DNA of 64,000 bases from DATFDN01 sp963830565 (GTDB taxonomy: Bacteria; Pseudomonadota; Alphaproteobacteria; Acetobacterales; Acetobacteraceae), in NCBI GenBank assembly GCA_963830565.1, contig CAWHMO010000001.1, positions 43,665 to 107,664 of the forward strand, read 5' to 3'. Under the pieces are notes generated by a model. It was not told the origin of the DNA. It made no database searches and saw only the letters and a list, made by a program, of their open reading frames with translations. The position numbers and the translations under genes were made by a program. Below are positions 54,816 through 64,000 of the stretch, one piece after another (position 1 is the stretch's first letter; each line of letters begins with the position of its first letter).

Positions 54816-56591
54816 CTAGCGTCCGACCGCGTAGCCTTGCATCCCGCGCGGATTGGCCCCGGCGCGGAACTGTCCGGCCTCGATGCGGGCCCCACTCAGG
54901 CGGCCCTCGGACCAGTCCTCGCCTTTATCAGCTTGGTGTCCCCGCCGGCGCAGCGCCTCCAGTACCGCATCGGCGTAGCGGCCCTCCAGCACGATCTTTC
55001 CTGGTCGGGCGGCGCGCGGCCAGAAGCTCGAAGGCCAGTGCTCGGCGTGGAAGCTGGGAGCGTCGATCGCCTCCTGGATGTTCATGTTGTAGTGGACCAT
55101 GCGCAGGAACATGATCAGCGACCACTGGTCCTGCTGCTCGCCGCCCGGGGTGCCGAACGCCATCCAGGGCTTGCCGTCGCGCAGCGCGAAGCTGGGCGAG
55201 AGCGTGGTGCGCGGGCGCTTGCCCGGCTCCAGGCTGTTGGGCAGGCCGGGGCGGAGCCAGAACATCTGCCCGCGCGATCCCATCGGGAAGCCAAGCTCGG
55301 GAATGACCGGGGAGGATTGCAGCCAGCCGCCCGAGGGTGTGGCGCTGACCATGTTGCCATGCCGGTCGATCACGTCGATATGGCAGGTATCGGCGCCGAT
55401 GACGCCGAGGCGCGACACCGTGGGCTCGCCCGCGCCGGCCGCGTTCGGCACCATCGAGGCCCGCGCCGAGGCCTCGTGATCGACCCAGTTGGAGCGCCCG
55501 TCCACATCTCCCGGCCGCAATGCCATGGACGCCTCGGCACCGACCAGGCGGCGGCGCTCGGCATTGTAGGCATCGGACAGCAGCGTTGAGAGCGGGACGT
55601 CGGCGAAGGACGGGTCGCCGTACCACGCTTCCCGGTCGGCGTAGGCGAGCTTCGCGCACTCGACCACCGTATGCACGAAGTCGGCGCCGAGCGGGTCCAT
55701 CGCGCCGAGATCGAAGCCGCACAGCAGCGCGAGTTGCTGGAGGAACACCGGCCCTTGGTTCCACGGCCCGCATTTCAGGACGGTGTGGCCGTGATACTCG
55801 TAGGCAACCGGCTCCTCCACCGTCGCGGACCAAGCGGCGAGGTCGTCGGCCGTAAGCAGGCCGCGATGGCGCCGGCCGGAGACGTCGAGCACCTCGGTCG
55901 AGCGGAAGAACCGGCCCACCGCTTCGGCCACGAAGCCGCGATACCAGGCGTTCCGCGCCGCATCGATCCGTACTTCCCGGCTCGGGCCGACCGCCTCGCG
56001 GCACACACGTTCGAGCGTGTCGGCCAGGGCGGGGCGGGCGAACAAGGAATGCGGCGCCGGAACCCGGCCGTGCGGCAGGAACACGGCGGCCGATGTCGGC
56101 CACTCCGCCTCGAACAGCGGGCGCACGCCCTCGATGGTGGCGCTGATGCGGGGCACGATCGGCACGCCGTTGCGGGCGTATCCAATGGCGTAGTCGAGCA
56201 CGTCCTTCAGCTCCCACGTGCCCCAGTCGCGCAGCATCAGTGCCCAGGCATCGAACGCGCCCGGTACCACGGCGGGCAGCAGCCCGGTGGCGGGAATGAG
56301 GTCGAGACCGAGTGCCGCGAACGCTTCCAGGGTCGCGGCCCGCGGTGCGACGCCCTGCCCGCAGATCACGTGCTGGCGGCCGGTGCGCGTATCGTGCAGG
56401 ATCAGAGGCGCGTCGCCTCCAGGCCCGTTCAGGTGCGGCTCGGCGACGTGCAGGGTGAAGCCGGCGGCGACGGCCGCATCGAAGGCGTTGCCGCCGCGCT
56501 CCAGTACCGCCATGCCAACCTGGCTGGCCAGCCAGTGCGTGCTGGCCACGACGCCGAAGGTGCCGGCGATCTCCGGGCGGGTGGTGAACAT
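54816..56591 (-). CDS. Gamma-glutamyltransferase-like protein
   Basis: 591 residues of the Ntn-hydrolase GGT family: VASTHWLASQVGMAVLERGGNAFDAAVAAGF at the N-terminus, the HLNGPGGD motif, and at the small-subunit junction GADTCHIDVIDRHGNMVSATPSGG, where the Thr of DTCH is the likely autocatalytic nucleophile. No clear signal peptide, so it is like the cytoplasmic branch. It follows a (frameshifted) amino-acid-type binding-protein gene by 37 bases, suggesting use of imported gamma-glutamyl compounds. Confidence 0.88.
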   Translation of the reverse strand: MFTTRPEIAGTFGVVASTHWLASQVGMAVLERGGNAFDAAVAAGFTLHVAEPHLNGPGGDAPLILHDTRTGRQHVICGQGVAPRAATLEAFAALGLDLIPATGLLPAVVPGAFDAWALMLRDWGTWELKDVLDYAIGYARNGVPIVPRISATIEGVRPLFEAEWPTSAAVFLPHGRVPAPHSLFARPALADTLERVCREAVGPSREVRIDAARNAWYRGFVAEAVGRFFRSTEVLDVSGRRHRGLLTADDLAAWSATVEEPVAYEYHGHTVLKCGPWNQGPVFLQQLALLCGFDLGAMDPLGADFVHTVVECAKLAYADREAWYGDPSFADVPLSTLLSDAYNAERRRLVGAEASMALRPGDVDGRSNWVDHEASARASMVPNAAGAGEPTVSRLGVIGADTCHIDVIDRHGNMVSATPSGGWLQSSPVIPELGFPMGSRGQMFWLRPGLPNSLEPGKRPRTTLSPSFALRDGKPWMAFGTPGGEQQDQWSLIMFLRMVHYNMNIQEAIDAPSFHAEHWPSSFWPRAARPGKIVLEGRYADAVLEALRRRGHQADKGEDWSEGRLSGARIEAGQFRAGANPRGMQGYAVGR

Positions 56592-56628
56592 CGGTCGGTC
56601 GCTCCTGCGCTTGCGCCCGCAGTCCGTA

Positions 56629-57926
56629 TCAGGCGGGCGGCTTGTAGACGTAATCCACGGTCGCCAGCGCCCGCGGCCACAGGATGGGCGCCGCGTCGAC
56701 CGGCTGCTTCTGCTCGGTGTACTGGATAATGGTGAGCGGCGCTTTGAGGAACTGGTGGTAGTGCCAGGCGGGCTCCTTGTCGGTCGAGAAGGAGGTACTG
56801 GCCGCGCGTGCCGACCCAGCTCGTCGTCTCCAGCGCGTGAATAATCGCCTTCGAGTCGGTGCCGCCGGCGCTGCGAATGGCGTCGAACAGGAGCCATGCG
56901 CCGTCATAGCTCTCCATCACCGCGCCGGTGGAGTCGGCGTTGTATCGCTTCTTGAACGCGGCGGTGAAGGCGCGTGTCTTGTCGTTCCAGGCGTCGCGGG
57001 ACAGGCCGACATTCTCGGTGCAGAGGCCAACACCGGCGGCCCCGACATTCTGCCAGAAGGTCGGATCGACTGCCGATCCGCCGGAGTTGTACATCCCGCA
57101 TTTCGCGGTCGGCGCGAAGCCGAGCTCGCGGGCCTGCCGGATCAGGTCGTAAGCGCCCGCCTCGGAGAATTCCGTGCAGAAGAAGTCGAACGCCGGCGAG
57201 GCACTCTTATAGCGCAGGATCTGGGCGGTGAAGTCGGTCAGACTCTGGGTCGGCATCGACGATGGAGAAGGGGATGCCCTTGGACTTGAGCTGCTCGCTC
57301 ATGGCGACCCGCGCGGCCAGGCCGACGTCGTTCTTCTCGGCCAGCAAGGCGATGTTCTTGAACCCCGCCGCGTCCATCCACTGGCCGATCGTGGTGTCGA
57401 TCAGCGAGACGGCGGTGGAGTTGCGGAACACCTCCGCATAGCCCTTCGCCGTGACCTCGTCGGACCACACGTCACAGGCCATGAACGGAATGCCGTAGCG
57501 ATGGAATACCTCCATCTCGGCCAGGGCGACCGGGCTGTGGAACTCGCCGAAGGCGGCGACGATCTTGTTTTCCTGCACCAGCCGCTCCGCGGCGGCGCGG
57601 CCCTCGGCGGGCTGACCGCGCGTATCGGCGTACACGACCTGCACCGGGCGACCGAGCAGCCCGCCCTGGGCGTTGACCTCCTCGACGGCCATCTGGGCGG
57701 CGTTCTTCATCAGGATGCCCTCGGCATAGCCGCCCGGCGGCGACAGCGGCCCGACCCAGCCAAGCACGATGGGCGCCCCGGTCGGCTCGGCGGCGAAGGC
57801 GCGCCGGGCGAGGCCGGCGGGCAGGGCCGCCGATAGCGCGGCCGCCACCAGGGCATCGCGTCGGGTCAGCCCGCTTGGCAGGCGGACGGTGCCGGGTGCC
57901 CGGCGGTCCTCGTCATCGTGGCTCAT
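56629..57926 (-). CDS. Branched-chain-amino-acid-type ABC substrate-binding protein, two frameshifts
   Basis: Tat-like signal peptide (LTRRDALVAAALSAALPAG, cleavage after RAFA), then a periplasmic-binding fold 1 protein (VLGWVGPLSPPGGYAEG, GGLLGRPVQVVYADTRG, AAFGEFHSPVALA). The frame moves near 57,250 (between VDADPE and SLTDFTAQIL) and again near 56,795 (between TRGQY and SFSTDKEPAWHYHQ). The final piece ends ATVDYVYKPPA. Joined length about 430, normal for the family. No permease or ATPase genes follow; the GGT gene does. Confidence 0.82.
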
Positions 57927-58067
57927 GGCGATGCCCTTCCTCCCCGCGCCTTCACGACGCTCGCGCAAGGATAGAAAGGCGCCGGCAACTTGAACAGGAG
58001 CAGGGTCGGCGCCTCGCGAAACGCGGTTTGCGTCTTGTGCCCGGCTTCGCTATAGGCGGGCCGCCGA

Positions 58068-58143
58068 TCCCGGATAGCTCAGTTGGTAGAGCAAGCGGCT
58101 GTTAACCGCTGGGTCGCAGGTTCGAGTCCTGCTCCGGGAGCCA
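58068..58143 (+). tRNA. tRNA-Asn (GTT)
   Basis: Acceptor TCCCGGA/TCCGGGA, D arm AGCTCAGTTGGTAGAGC, anticodon stem AGCGG/CCGCT around CTGTTAA gives GTT, T arm GGTTCGAGTCC, encoded CCA. Confidence 0.95.
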
Positions 58144-58150
58144 ATCAACT

Positions 58151-58185
58151 CCCCACGGCCCGCATCCGGGGCGTGGGGGGTCTTT
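58151..58185 (+). terminator. Hairpin after tRNA-Asn
   Basis: CCCCACG and CGTGGGG arms separated by about 14 bases, followed by GGTCTTT, 8 bases after the tRNA. A weak T tract makes it a probable rather than certain intrinsic terminator. Confidence 0.5.
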
Positions 58186-58325
58186 CCGGGGCCAGGCAAA
58201 ATCAATCCTCCCTGGTTCCCCCGTGACCGGCCTCAGCAGCCTTGTCCCCCCCGTCCGGCAGCGGCGGCACGTCAAGGATGAGCACTATCGCGCACTTGAC
58301 TCCTCCGATGCACCCGGCTAGATCG

Positions 58326-58352
58326 TTAGCACTCTCTTACGCGGAGTGCTAG
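58326..58352 (+). promoter_or_regulatory. CIRCE operator of groESL
   Basis: TTAGCACTC (58,326-58,334), nine bases, GAGTGCTAG (58,344-58,352): one mismatch from the CIRCE consensus. It is the binding site of the HrcA repressor and lies about 90 bases upstream of groES, so the operon should be released on heat shock. Confidence 0.95.
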
Positions 58353-58439
58353 CAGCCTCAGCGGAGCGGCGTGGCATCCCCGGCGCGTGAGCCCATCCGA
58401 CGGAATCAGCCAAAGCTGACCGACACAAGGAGCGATCCG

Positions 58440-58754
58440 ATGAAGTTTCGTCCCCTGCGCGACCGGGTCGTGGTCAAGCGCATCACCGCCGAGGAGAAGA
58501 CCTCGGGTGGGATCATCATTCCCGATACCGCCAAGGAGAAGCCCATGGAAGGCGAGATCATCGCGGCGGGTCCCGGCGCTCCCAACGAGCAGGGCCAGCT
58601 TGTCGCCCTCGACGTCAAGGCGGGCGACCGCATCCTGTTCGGCAAGTGGTCGGGCACCGAGGTCAAGATCGAGGGCGAGGAGCTGTTGATCATGAAGGAA
58701 ACCGACATCATGGGCATCATCGAGGTCGAGGCCAGCGCCAGGAAGGCCGCCTGA
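58440..58754 (+). CDS. groES: Co-chaperonin GroES
   Basis: 104 residues: MKFRPLRDRVVVKR, the mobile loop EEKTSGGIIIPDTAKEKP and the roof region are standard. AAGGAGCGATCC precedes the ATG. Forms the heptameric lid on GroEL. Confidence 0.97.
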   Translation: MKFRPLRDRVVVKRITAEEKTSGGIIIPDTAKEKPMEGEIIAAGPGAPNEQGQLVALDVKAGDRILFGKWSGTEVKIEGEELLIMKETDIMGIIEVEASARKAA

Positions 58755-58797
58755 TCCGCACACTGGACTGAGCCCATCAACGAGAGGGAGAAGACAC

Positions 58798-60450
<1,653 letters not shown>

Positions 60451-60486
60451 AGTCCCGCCTCGGTCATCGGCCAGACACGGAAAGGA

Positions 60487-60524
60487 GGCATCCAGCCCAA
60501 TGAGGGTTGGGTGCCTTGCTTTTT
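60487..60524 (+). terminator. Intrinsic terminator of groESL
   Basis: Arms GGCATCCAGCCC and GGGTTGGGTGCC pair over 12 positions with two G-T wobbles and a five-base loop, followed by TTGCTTTTT. It starts 37 bases after the groEL stop. Confidence 0.85.
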
Positions 60525-60702
60525 GGCGGACCAGCGAAGCGCGCGACCTGTGACGCCTGGGCGGAGGAACTTCCTGTTCGCCGGGTACGACACCGGCGCG
60601 AGCGATCCGCGGCTCGTGGCACCGCCAGGCGACTGCACGGCGCTGGAGGAGTTGGCCATGGTCCGTCTGATTGCGGCCGATACCAACGGTCTTGGTTCCT
60701 GA
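60511..60702 (+). pseudogene. Possible remnant of an IS66-type transposase end
   Basis: A 63-codon frame contains RRNFLFAGYDTG and later MVRLIAADTNGL, which recall the C-terminal RRNxLFAGSDxG ... LIxTAxxNGL region of IS66 transposases. The part in between does not align well and nothing upstream belongs to the element. Tentative. Confidence 0.3.
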
Positions 60703-60712
60703 CCTGTTTTCC

Positions 60713-60800
60713 GTAATTCCCGCGAAAGCGGGAATCCACTGCAATGCCAGCGATCTTGGTGCGCTGGCCTGGATGCCTGTTTTCGCGGGCATAACGGCAG
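60713..60800. repeat. Dispersed palindromic repeat pair (PAKAGI-type)
   Basis: The hairpin ATTCCCGCGAAAGCGGGAAT (60,716-60,735) is followed 39 bases later by the inverted partial copy GCCTGTTTTCGCGGGC (60,775-60,790). Translated, the first gives the VIPAKAGI peptide and the second PVFAGIT, familiar marks of short intergenic repeats in many proteobacteria. Confidence 0.65.
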
Positions 60801-61075
60801 GGGTGAGGACAACGGGCGGTTGGGTCACGGCGCGGCCGAGCGCCGCCGAGCGTCAATTTCCGAGCCGCAAAGGAGCTGCGAGAATGCGTGTAGACTTACC
60901 CGCTGAGAGTTGCCGACGATCTGTCAGGGCCTACAAGGCAACCAGTGTTACCCGACGCTGAAGGACCAGAGGCACAGAACCTCTGCCCGGTCAGGGTGGA
61001 ACCGGAGAGATGCGATGAGCAATTACGGGAAGGCGGGAACGAAGACGCCAGAGACCGCACTCGTCCCAGCTGTTA
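60801..61075. other. Non-coding or unknown stretch left of IS element D
   Basis: A short frame from ATG 61,016 with a GGAGAG ribosome site runs only to the IS edge. The 120 bases before it contain several short complementary segments. I recognise nothing certain. Confidence 0.3.
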
Positions 61076-61999
61076 GAGGCTGTCTCTGAACGCTCGCGGA
61101 ATTGGGGTTGGGTCGCCAGGGTGAGATGCGATTCCACGGGTTGTCGAGACCGAGTTGGATGTGCACGCCAATGTGGACCGCAACCACCCGCCCGCAGCAT
61201 AAGCGCGACGGGCTCCGCTTTGCCAGTGACCTGACGGACGCCGAATGGGTCGTTCTGGAGCCGCTTCTCCCGCCTCCTGCTGGCATCGGGCGGCCGCCCG
61301 AGTGGTCGATGCGCGAAATCGTCAACGCGATCTTCTACGTGCTGCGCGGCGGCATCGCGTGGCGCATGTCGCCGCCCGGCTTCCCGCCGCGGCAGACGGT
61401 CTACGGCTGGTTTGCGGCGTGGCGGCGCGTCATGCGTTGGAGGCGATTACCCATCGGCTGGTGATGCTCGACCGCGAGCGGGCCGGACGCGAGGCAAGCC
61501 CGAGCGCTGCCGTCATCGACAGCCAGAGCGTCAAGACAACCGAGGCCGGTGGCCCGCGCCGGGCGATGATGCCGGAAAGAAGGTGCTCGGCCGCAAGCGG
61601 CACGCGATGGTCGACACCGATGGCCGCCCGCTGGTGCTGCAAGTGCATCCCGCCTCCGTCCAGGACCGCGACGGTGCCGTCCCGCTGCTGAAGACGTCTC
61701 GTCGCAGCTTTCCCTTTGTCGAGCGTGCCTTTGCCGACACCGCCTATGCGGCCGAGCGCGTCGCCGACGCCACCTGCATCGCCATCGAGATCGTCCGCAA
61801 ACCCGCTGATCAGGTCGGCTTTGCCGTCCATCCGCGCCGCTGGGTGGTGGAGCGGTGCTTCGCCTGGCTCAACCGCAATCGTCGGCTCGCCAAGGACTTC
61901 GAGACTACCATCGAGTCCGCGACAGCCTTCCTCTACGCCGCCTAGCGATGCCCCCCATCAGGCGCATTGCTCGTTGCACATGAATTCAGAGTCAGACTC
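61076..61999 (+). mobile_element. IS5-family element D, degenerate
   Basis: Ends GAGGCTGTCTCTGAA (left) and the complement of GAGTCTGACTCTGAA (right), 13 of 15 matching, flanked by TA (61,074-61,075 and 62,000-62,001). Contains one transposase in three frames. Confidence 0.78.
61102..61945 (+). pseudogene. IS5-family transposase of element D, broken
   Basis: Three successive frames are needed: DLTDAEWVVLEPLLPPP through FPPRQTVYGWFAAWRR; then ASPSAAVIDSQSVKTTEAGG (first Asp); then GKKVLGRKRHAMVDTDGRPL, FADTAYAAERV (second Asp) and WVVERCFAWLNRNRRLAKDFE (Glu). The changes fall near 61,425 and 61,555. All catalytic residues survive, so the damage is recent or due to base-count errors. Confidence 0.82.
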
Positions 62000-62010
62000 T
62001 AATCAATCGC

Positions 62011-62202
62011 TTGATAGATTTTTATTACTTACTTCAAAAATTTGGTGGCTGGGGCATTGCTACTATTAATCCAAAAGCGCCAGCTCTAGCTCCTGGTCAA
62101 GGTCGTGAAGCTCGCGCTCAAGCTCAAGCTCGTGCTCGGAAGAAAGCCCAAAAGGAAGCTTATCGTGCTGCTTCTCGGAAGCCCGCAGGCACTTTGAGCT
62201 AG
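62011..62202 (+). CDS. Low-complexity Ala/Arg/Gln-rich ORF of foreign composition
   Basis: 63 codons from a TTG; the start is uncertain. After a hydrophobic part (FYYLLQKFGGWGIATINPK) the chain is a charged helix-like repeat of Ala, Arg, Gln and Lys ending KPAGTLS. Codons are mainly GCT, CGT, CAA and AAG, unlike the GC-ending codons of neighbouring genes, and the preceding bases are AT-rich. It may be the tail of a foreign gene cut by element D. No family recognised. Confidence 0.35.
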   Translation: MIDFYYLLQKFGGWGIATINPKAPALAPGQGREARAQAQARARKKAQKEAYRAASRKPAGTLS

Positions 62203-62324
62203 GCTCAGGACCCATTAATTGCGCCTCTTCTAGCCTGGGGGTCGGTTGTGATCTTCGGGGTTGTCGGGAAGGTGGCCATGTCCGACCTGTTCCTGCTCAG
62301 CCGAGCCCAGCGGGGAGAGGGGGG

Positions 62325-63894
62325 ATGAAGGCGCATATCGTCGGCGGCGGCTTCGGCGGACTGGCAGCCGCCGCGGACCTCATCCGCAATGCGGGGATGT
62401 CCGGCCAGGACATCACGATCTACGAGGCGGGTGACCGGCTGGGCGGCGCGTTCTCGTTGGCCGGCAGTGCGGCGACCGGCTACATCCTGCCGAGCGGCGC
62501 CCTCTTTGATGCGGAGTTCCGCTGTGCGTTCGACCTGCTCGCGACGATCCCCTCGGCAGCCGATCCGGCGATTTCCGTCAAGGATGACTTCTTCGCCTTC
62601 AATGCACGCTACCCATACCACGACCGGGCGCACATCATCGACCGCGACGGCCGCATCGTGCATGGGCCGCATTTGCGCCTGAGCGTGCGCGACCGGCTCG
62701 ATCTCGTGCGGCTCGCTCTGACGCCCGAGCCGATGCTGGACGGGCGGCGCATCGACGAATTCTTCCGGCCCGACTTCTTCGCCACGGAATTCTGGCTGCT
62801 CTGGGCGACGATCATGGGGCCGCTGCCGCAGCACAGCGCGATGGAGATGCGGCGCTACATGAACCGGTTCCTGCCCTTGCTGCCGGACCTGTCGGACATG
62901 TCGCACATCCTGCGCACGCGCTTCGACCAGAACCAGGCGATCATCGAACCGATGGTGGCGTGGCTGCACCCGCGCGGTGTGAACTTCCTGACCGGCGCGT
63001 TCGTCAGCGACATCGGCTTGGCTTCGTCGCCCGGCCGCATTACGGCCACCCGGCTCGACTACGAACGCGACGGCGCGGCAACCTCCGTCGCTGTCGCGCT
63101 GGACGATGTCGTGCTGGTGGACCCTTGGATCGCAGGTCGCCGATCTTTCGGTAGGATCGATGACGGAGGCGCCGCGGCCGCGATCGCAGCGGACGGCTCT
63201 GGGCGCTGTGGCAGCGCCTGGCGCAGGGGCGCACGGATTTCGGCAATCCCGACGTGTTCTTCGGTACGGCGCACGTGCCCGACACCCAGTGGGTGACCTT
63301 CACGGTCACCACGACGGGGACTGAATTCTTCGAACAGATGGCGGCGCTGACGGGCAGCCAGCCAGGAAGCGGCGGGCTCGTGACGCTGAAGGACTTTGGC
63401 TGGCTGGTGACGGTGACGATCTTCCACCAGCCGGAAGTCATCCTCCAGCCGCCCGGGACGAGGCTGTGGTGGGGCTATCTGCTGTATCCCGGCCGCAGCG
63501 GCGACTTCGTCAAGAAACCCGCCGATGCGTGCAGCGGCGCGGAAATCCTGGAGGAGGTGCTGCGGCAGCTGCGGTTCGAACGGCAAATGGACGCGATCAT
63601 GGCGTCGTCGGTCTGCATTCCCTGTTACCTGCCCTATGTGCAACAGCATTTGGATGCCGCGCAGGCGTAGCGACCGGCCGCGCGCGGTTCCCGAGGGGGC
63701 GACGAATTTCGGCTTCCTCGGCCAGTTCGCGGAGGTTCCGCGGGATGTGGTGTTCACCATCGAATACCCCGCCCGCACGGCGTGGGAGGCGATCCACCGC
63801 CTGCTCCAGCGCGGTCCCGCGCCGCCGCCCGTCTATCAGGGCCAGTACCGATCCGGCGGCGCTGTTCGCCGCGCTGAAGACGCTCGCCTGACAG
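62325..63894 (+). pseudogene. Oleate-hydratase-like FAD protein, several frameshifts
   Basis: Starts with a Rossmann FAD motif (AHIVGGGFGGLAAAADLI, then YEAGDRLGGAFSLAGS) after a GGGAGAGGGGGG ribosome site. Further parts match the myosin-cross-reactive-antigen family: FFATEFWLLWATIMG, AFVSDIGL, SVGSMTEAP, NPDVFFGTAHVPDTQWVTFTV, DFVKKPADACSGAEILEEVL, ASSVCIPCYLPYV, NFGFLGQFAEVPRDVVFTIEYPAR. The frame changes near 63,125, 63,200, 63,668 and 63,850. The family adds water to unsaturated fatty acids. Joined length about 520 residues. Confidence 0.75.
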
Positions 63895-64000
63895 GACTCG
63901 CCCGCGCGGTTCTTCCGGCAGCGTGCCGAACGACCTATGCCCGGTCGTCCACGCGCGGAACCCCGTGCGAGCGCGGAAAGAACGGCTCGATGCGGCTCAT

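Noticed and set aside
54728..54895. 56-codon upstream extension of the hybrid histidine kinase
   Set aside because: It contains a short direct repeat (LRDLTLRDL) and no domain; the first membrane helix starts soon after ATG 54,727.
60860..61075. Possible 5' part of a group II intron (GTGTAG... followed by an ORF start)
   Set aside because: Only about 120 bases separate the putative 5' end from the ORF, far too short for domains I-III, and no reverse transcriptase or domain V was found.

Overview
The window looks like part of a GC-rich alphaproteobacterial chromosome, most likely Rhodospirillales/Acetobacteraceae. Supporting signs are an MmcB-type DNA repair protein, a CIRCE-controlled groES-groEL operon, operons that overlap by GTGA or ATGA with many GTG starts, a PQQ-dependent dehydrogenase with a dedicated cytochrome c, and a full glycolate/lactate oxidation set. 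The family assignment is inference from gene content, not from a search.

Layout. 1-3.5 kb: end of a dipeptide/oligopeptide ABC transporter operon (two permeases, two ATPases, a tiny coupled membrane ORF). 3.7-8.2 kb: DUF169 protein, a frameshifted zincin-like metallopeptidase, pterin carbinolamine dehydratase, mmcB, hldE (frameshifted), a PP2A-like phosphatase and tRNA-Gln. 8.2-17.5 kb: lutABC, then glcF-glcE-glcD on the other strand, and a divergent lactate/glycolate permease, i.e. uptake and two oxidation routes for 2-hydroxyacids. 17.5-24.3 kb: ugpB-A-E-C, a glycerophosphodiesterase and glpK (frameshifted), forming uptake and use of glycerophosphodiesters and glycerol. 24.3-29.2 kb: accessory segment with two abutting IS630-type elements and a decayed PIN-domain (DUF4935) gene, ending at tRNA-Ser. 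29.7-33.2 kb: an atypical PQQ dehydrogenase, a lipoprotein-cytochrome c fusion and two tiny ORFs. 33.3-42.0 kb: lepA (frameshifted), an isochorismatase-type hydrolase, a glutamine-synthetase-like ligase, pheT-pheS, a VapBC-type module with a nested palindrome, rplT-rpmI. 42.2-47.7 kb: a HEPN-like gene split by four end-to-end IS elements (three of IS630 type, one of IS5 type). 47.7-52.4 kb: mntR, an atypical NRAMP transporter, DUF423, proline iminopeptidase, an L-threonate-dehydrogenase-like enzyme, tRNA-Leu and tRNA-Arg. 52.5-58.1 kb: a hybrid histidine kinase, gamma-glutamyltransferase, a frameshifted binding protein and tRNA-Asn. 58.3-60.5 kb: groES-groEL. 60.5-64 kb: repeats, a broken IS5-type element, an AT-richer low-complexity ORF and a broken oleate-hydratase-like gene.

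Two patterns stand out. First, insertion sequences sit end to end sharing single TA dinucleotides; at 42,528-47,405 the removal of the whole stack with one TA left rebuilds an uninterrupted 196-codon frame carrying an Rx4H HEPN-type motif. Second, an unusual number of otherwise well conserved genes (hldE, glpK, lepA, a binding protein, a metallopeptidase, two IS elements, an oleate hydratase, a PIN gene) carry single-base indels, often in short homopolymers. These could be unpolished sequence or real decay; the window alone does not decide it.
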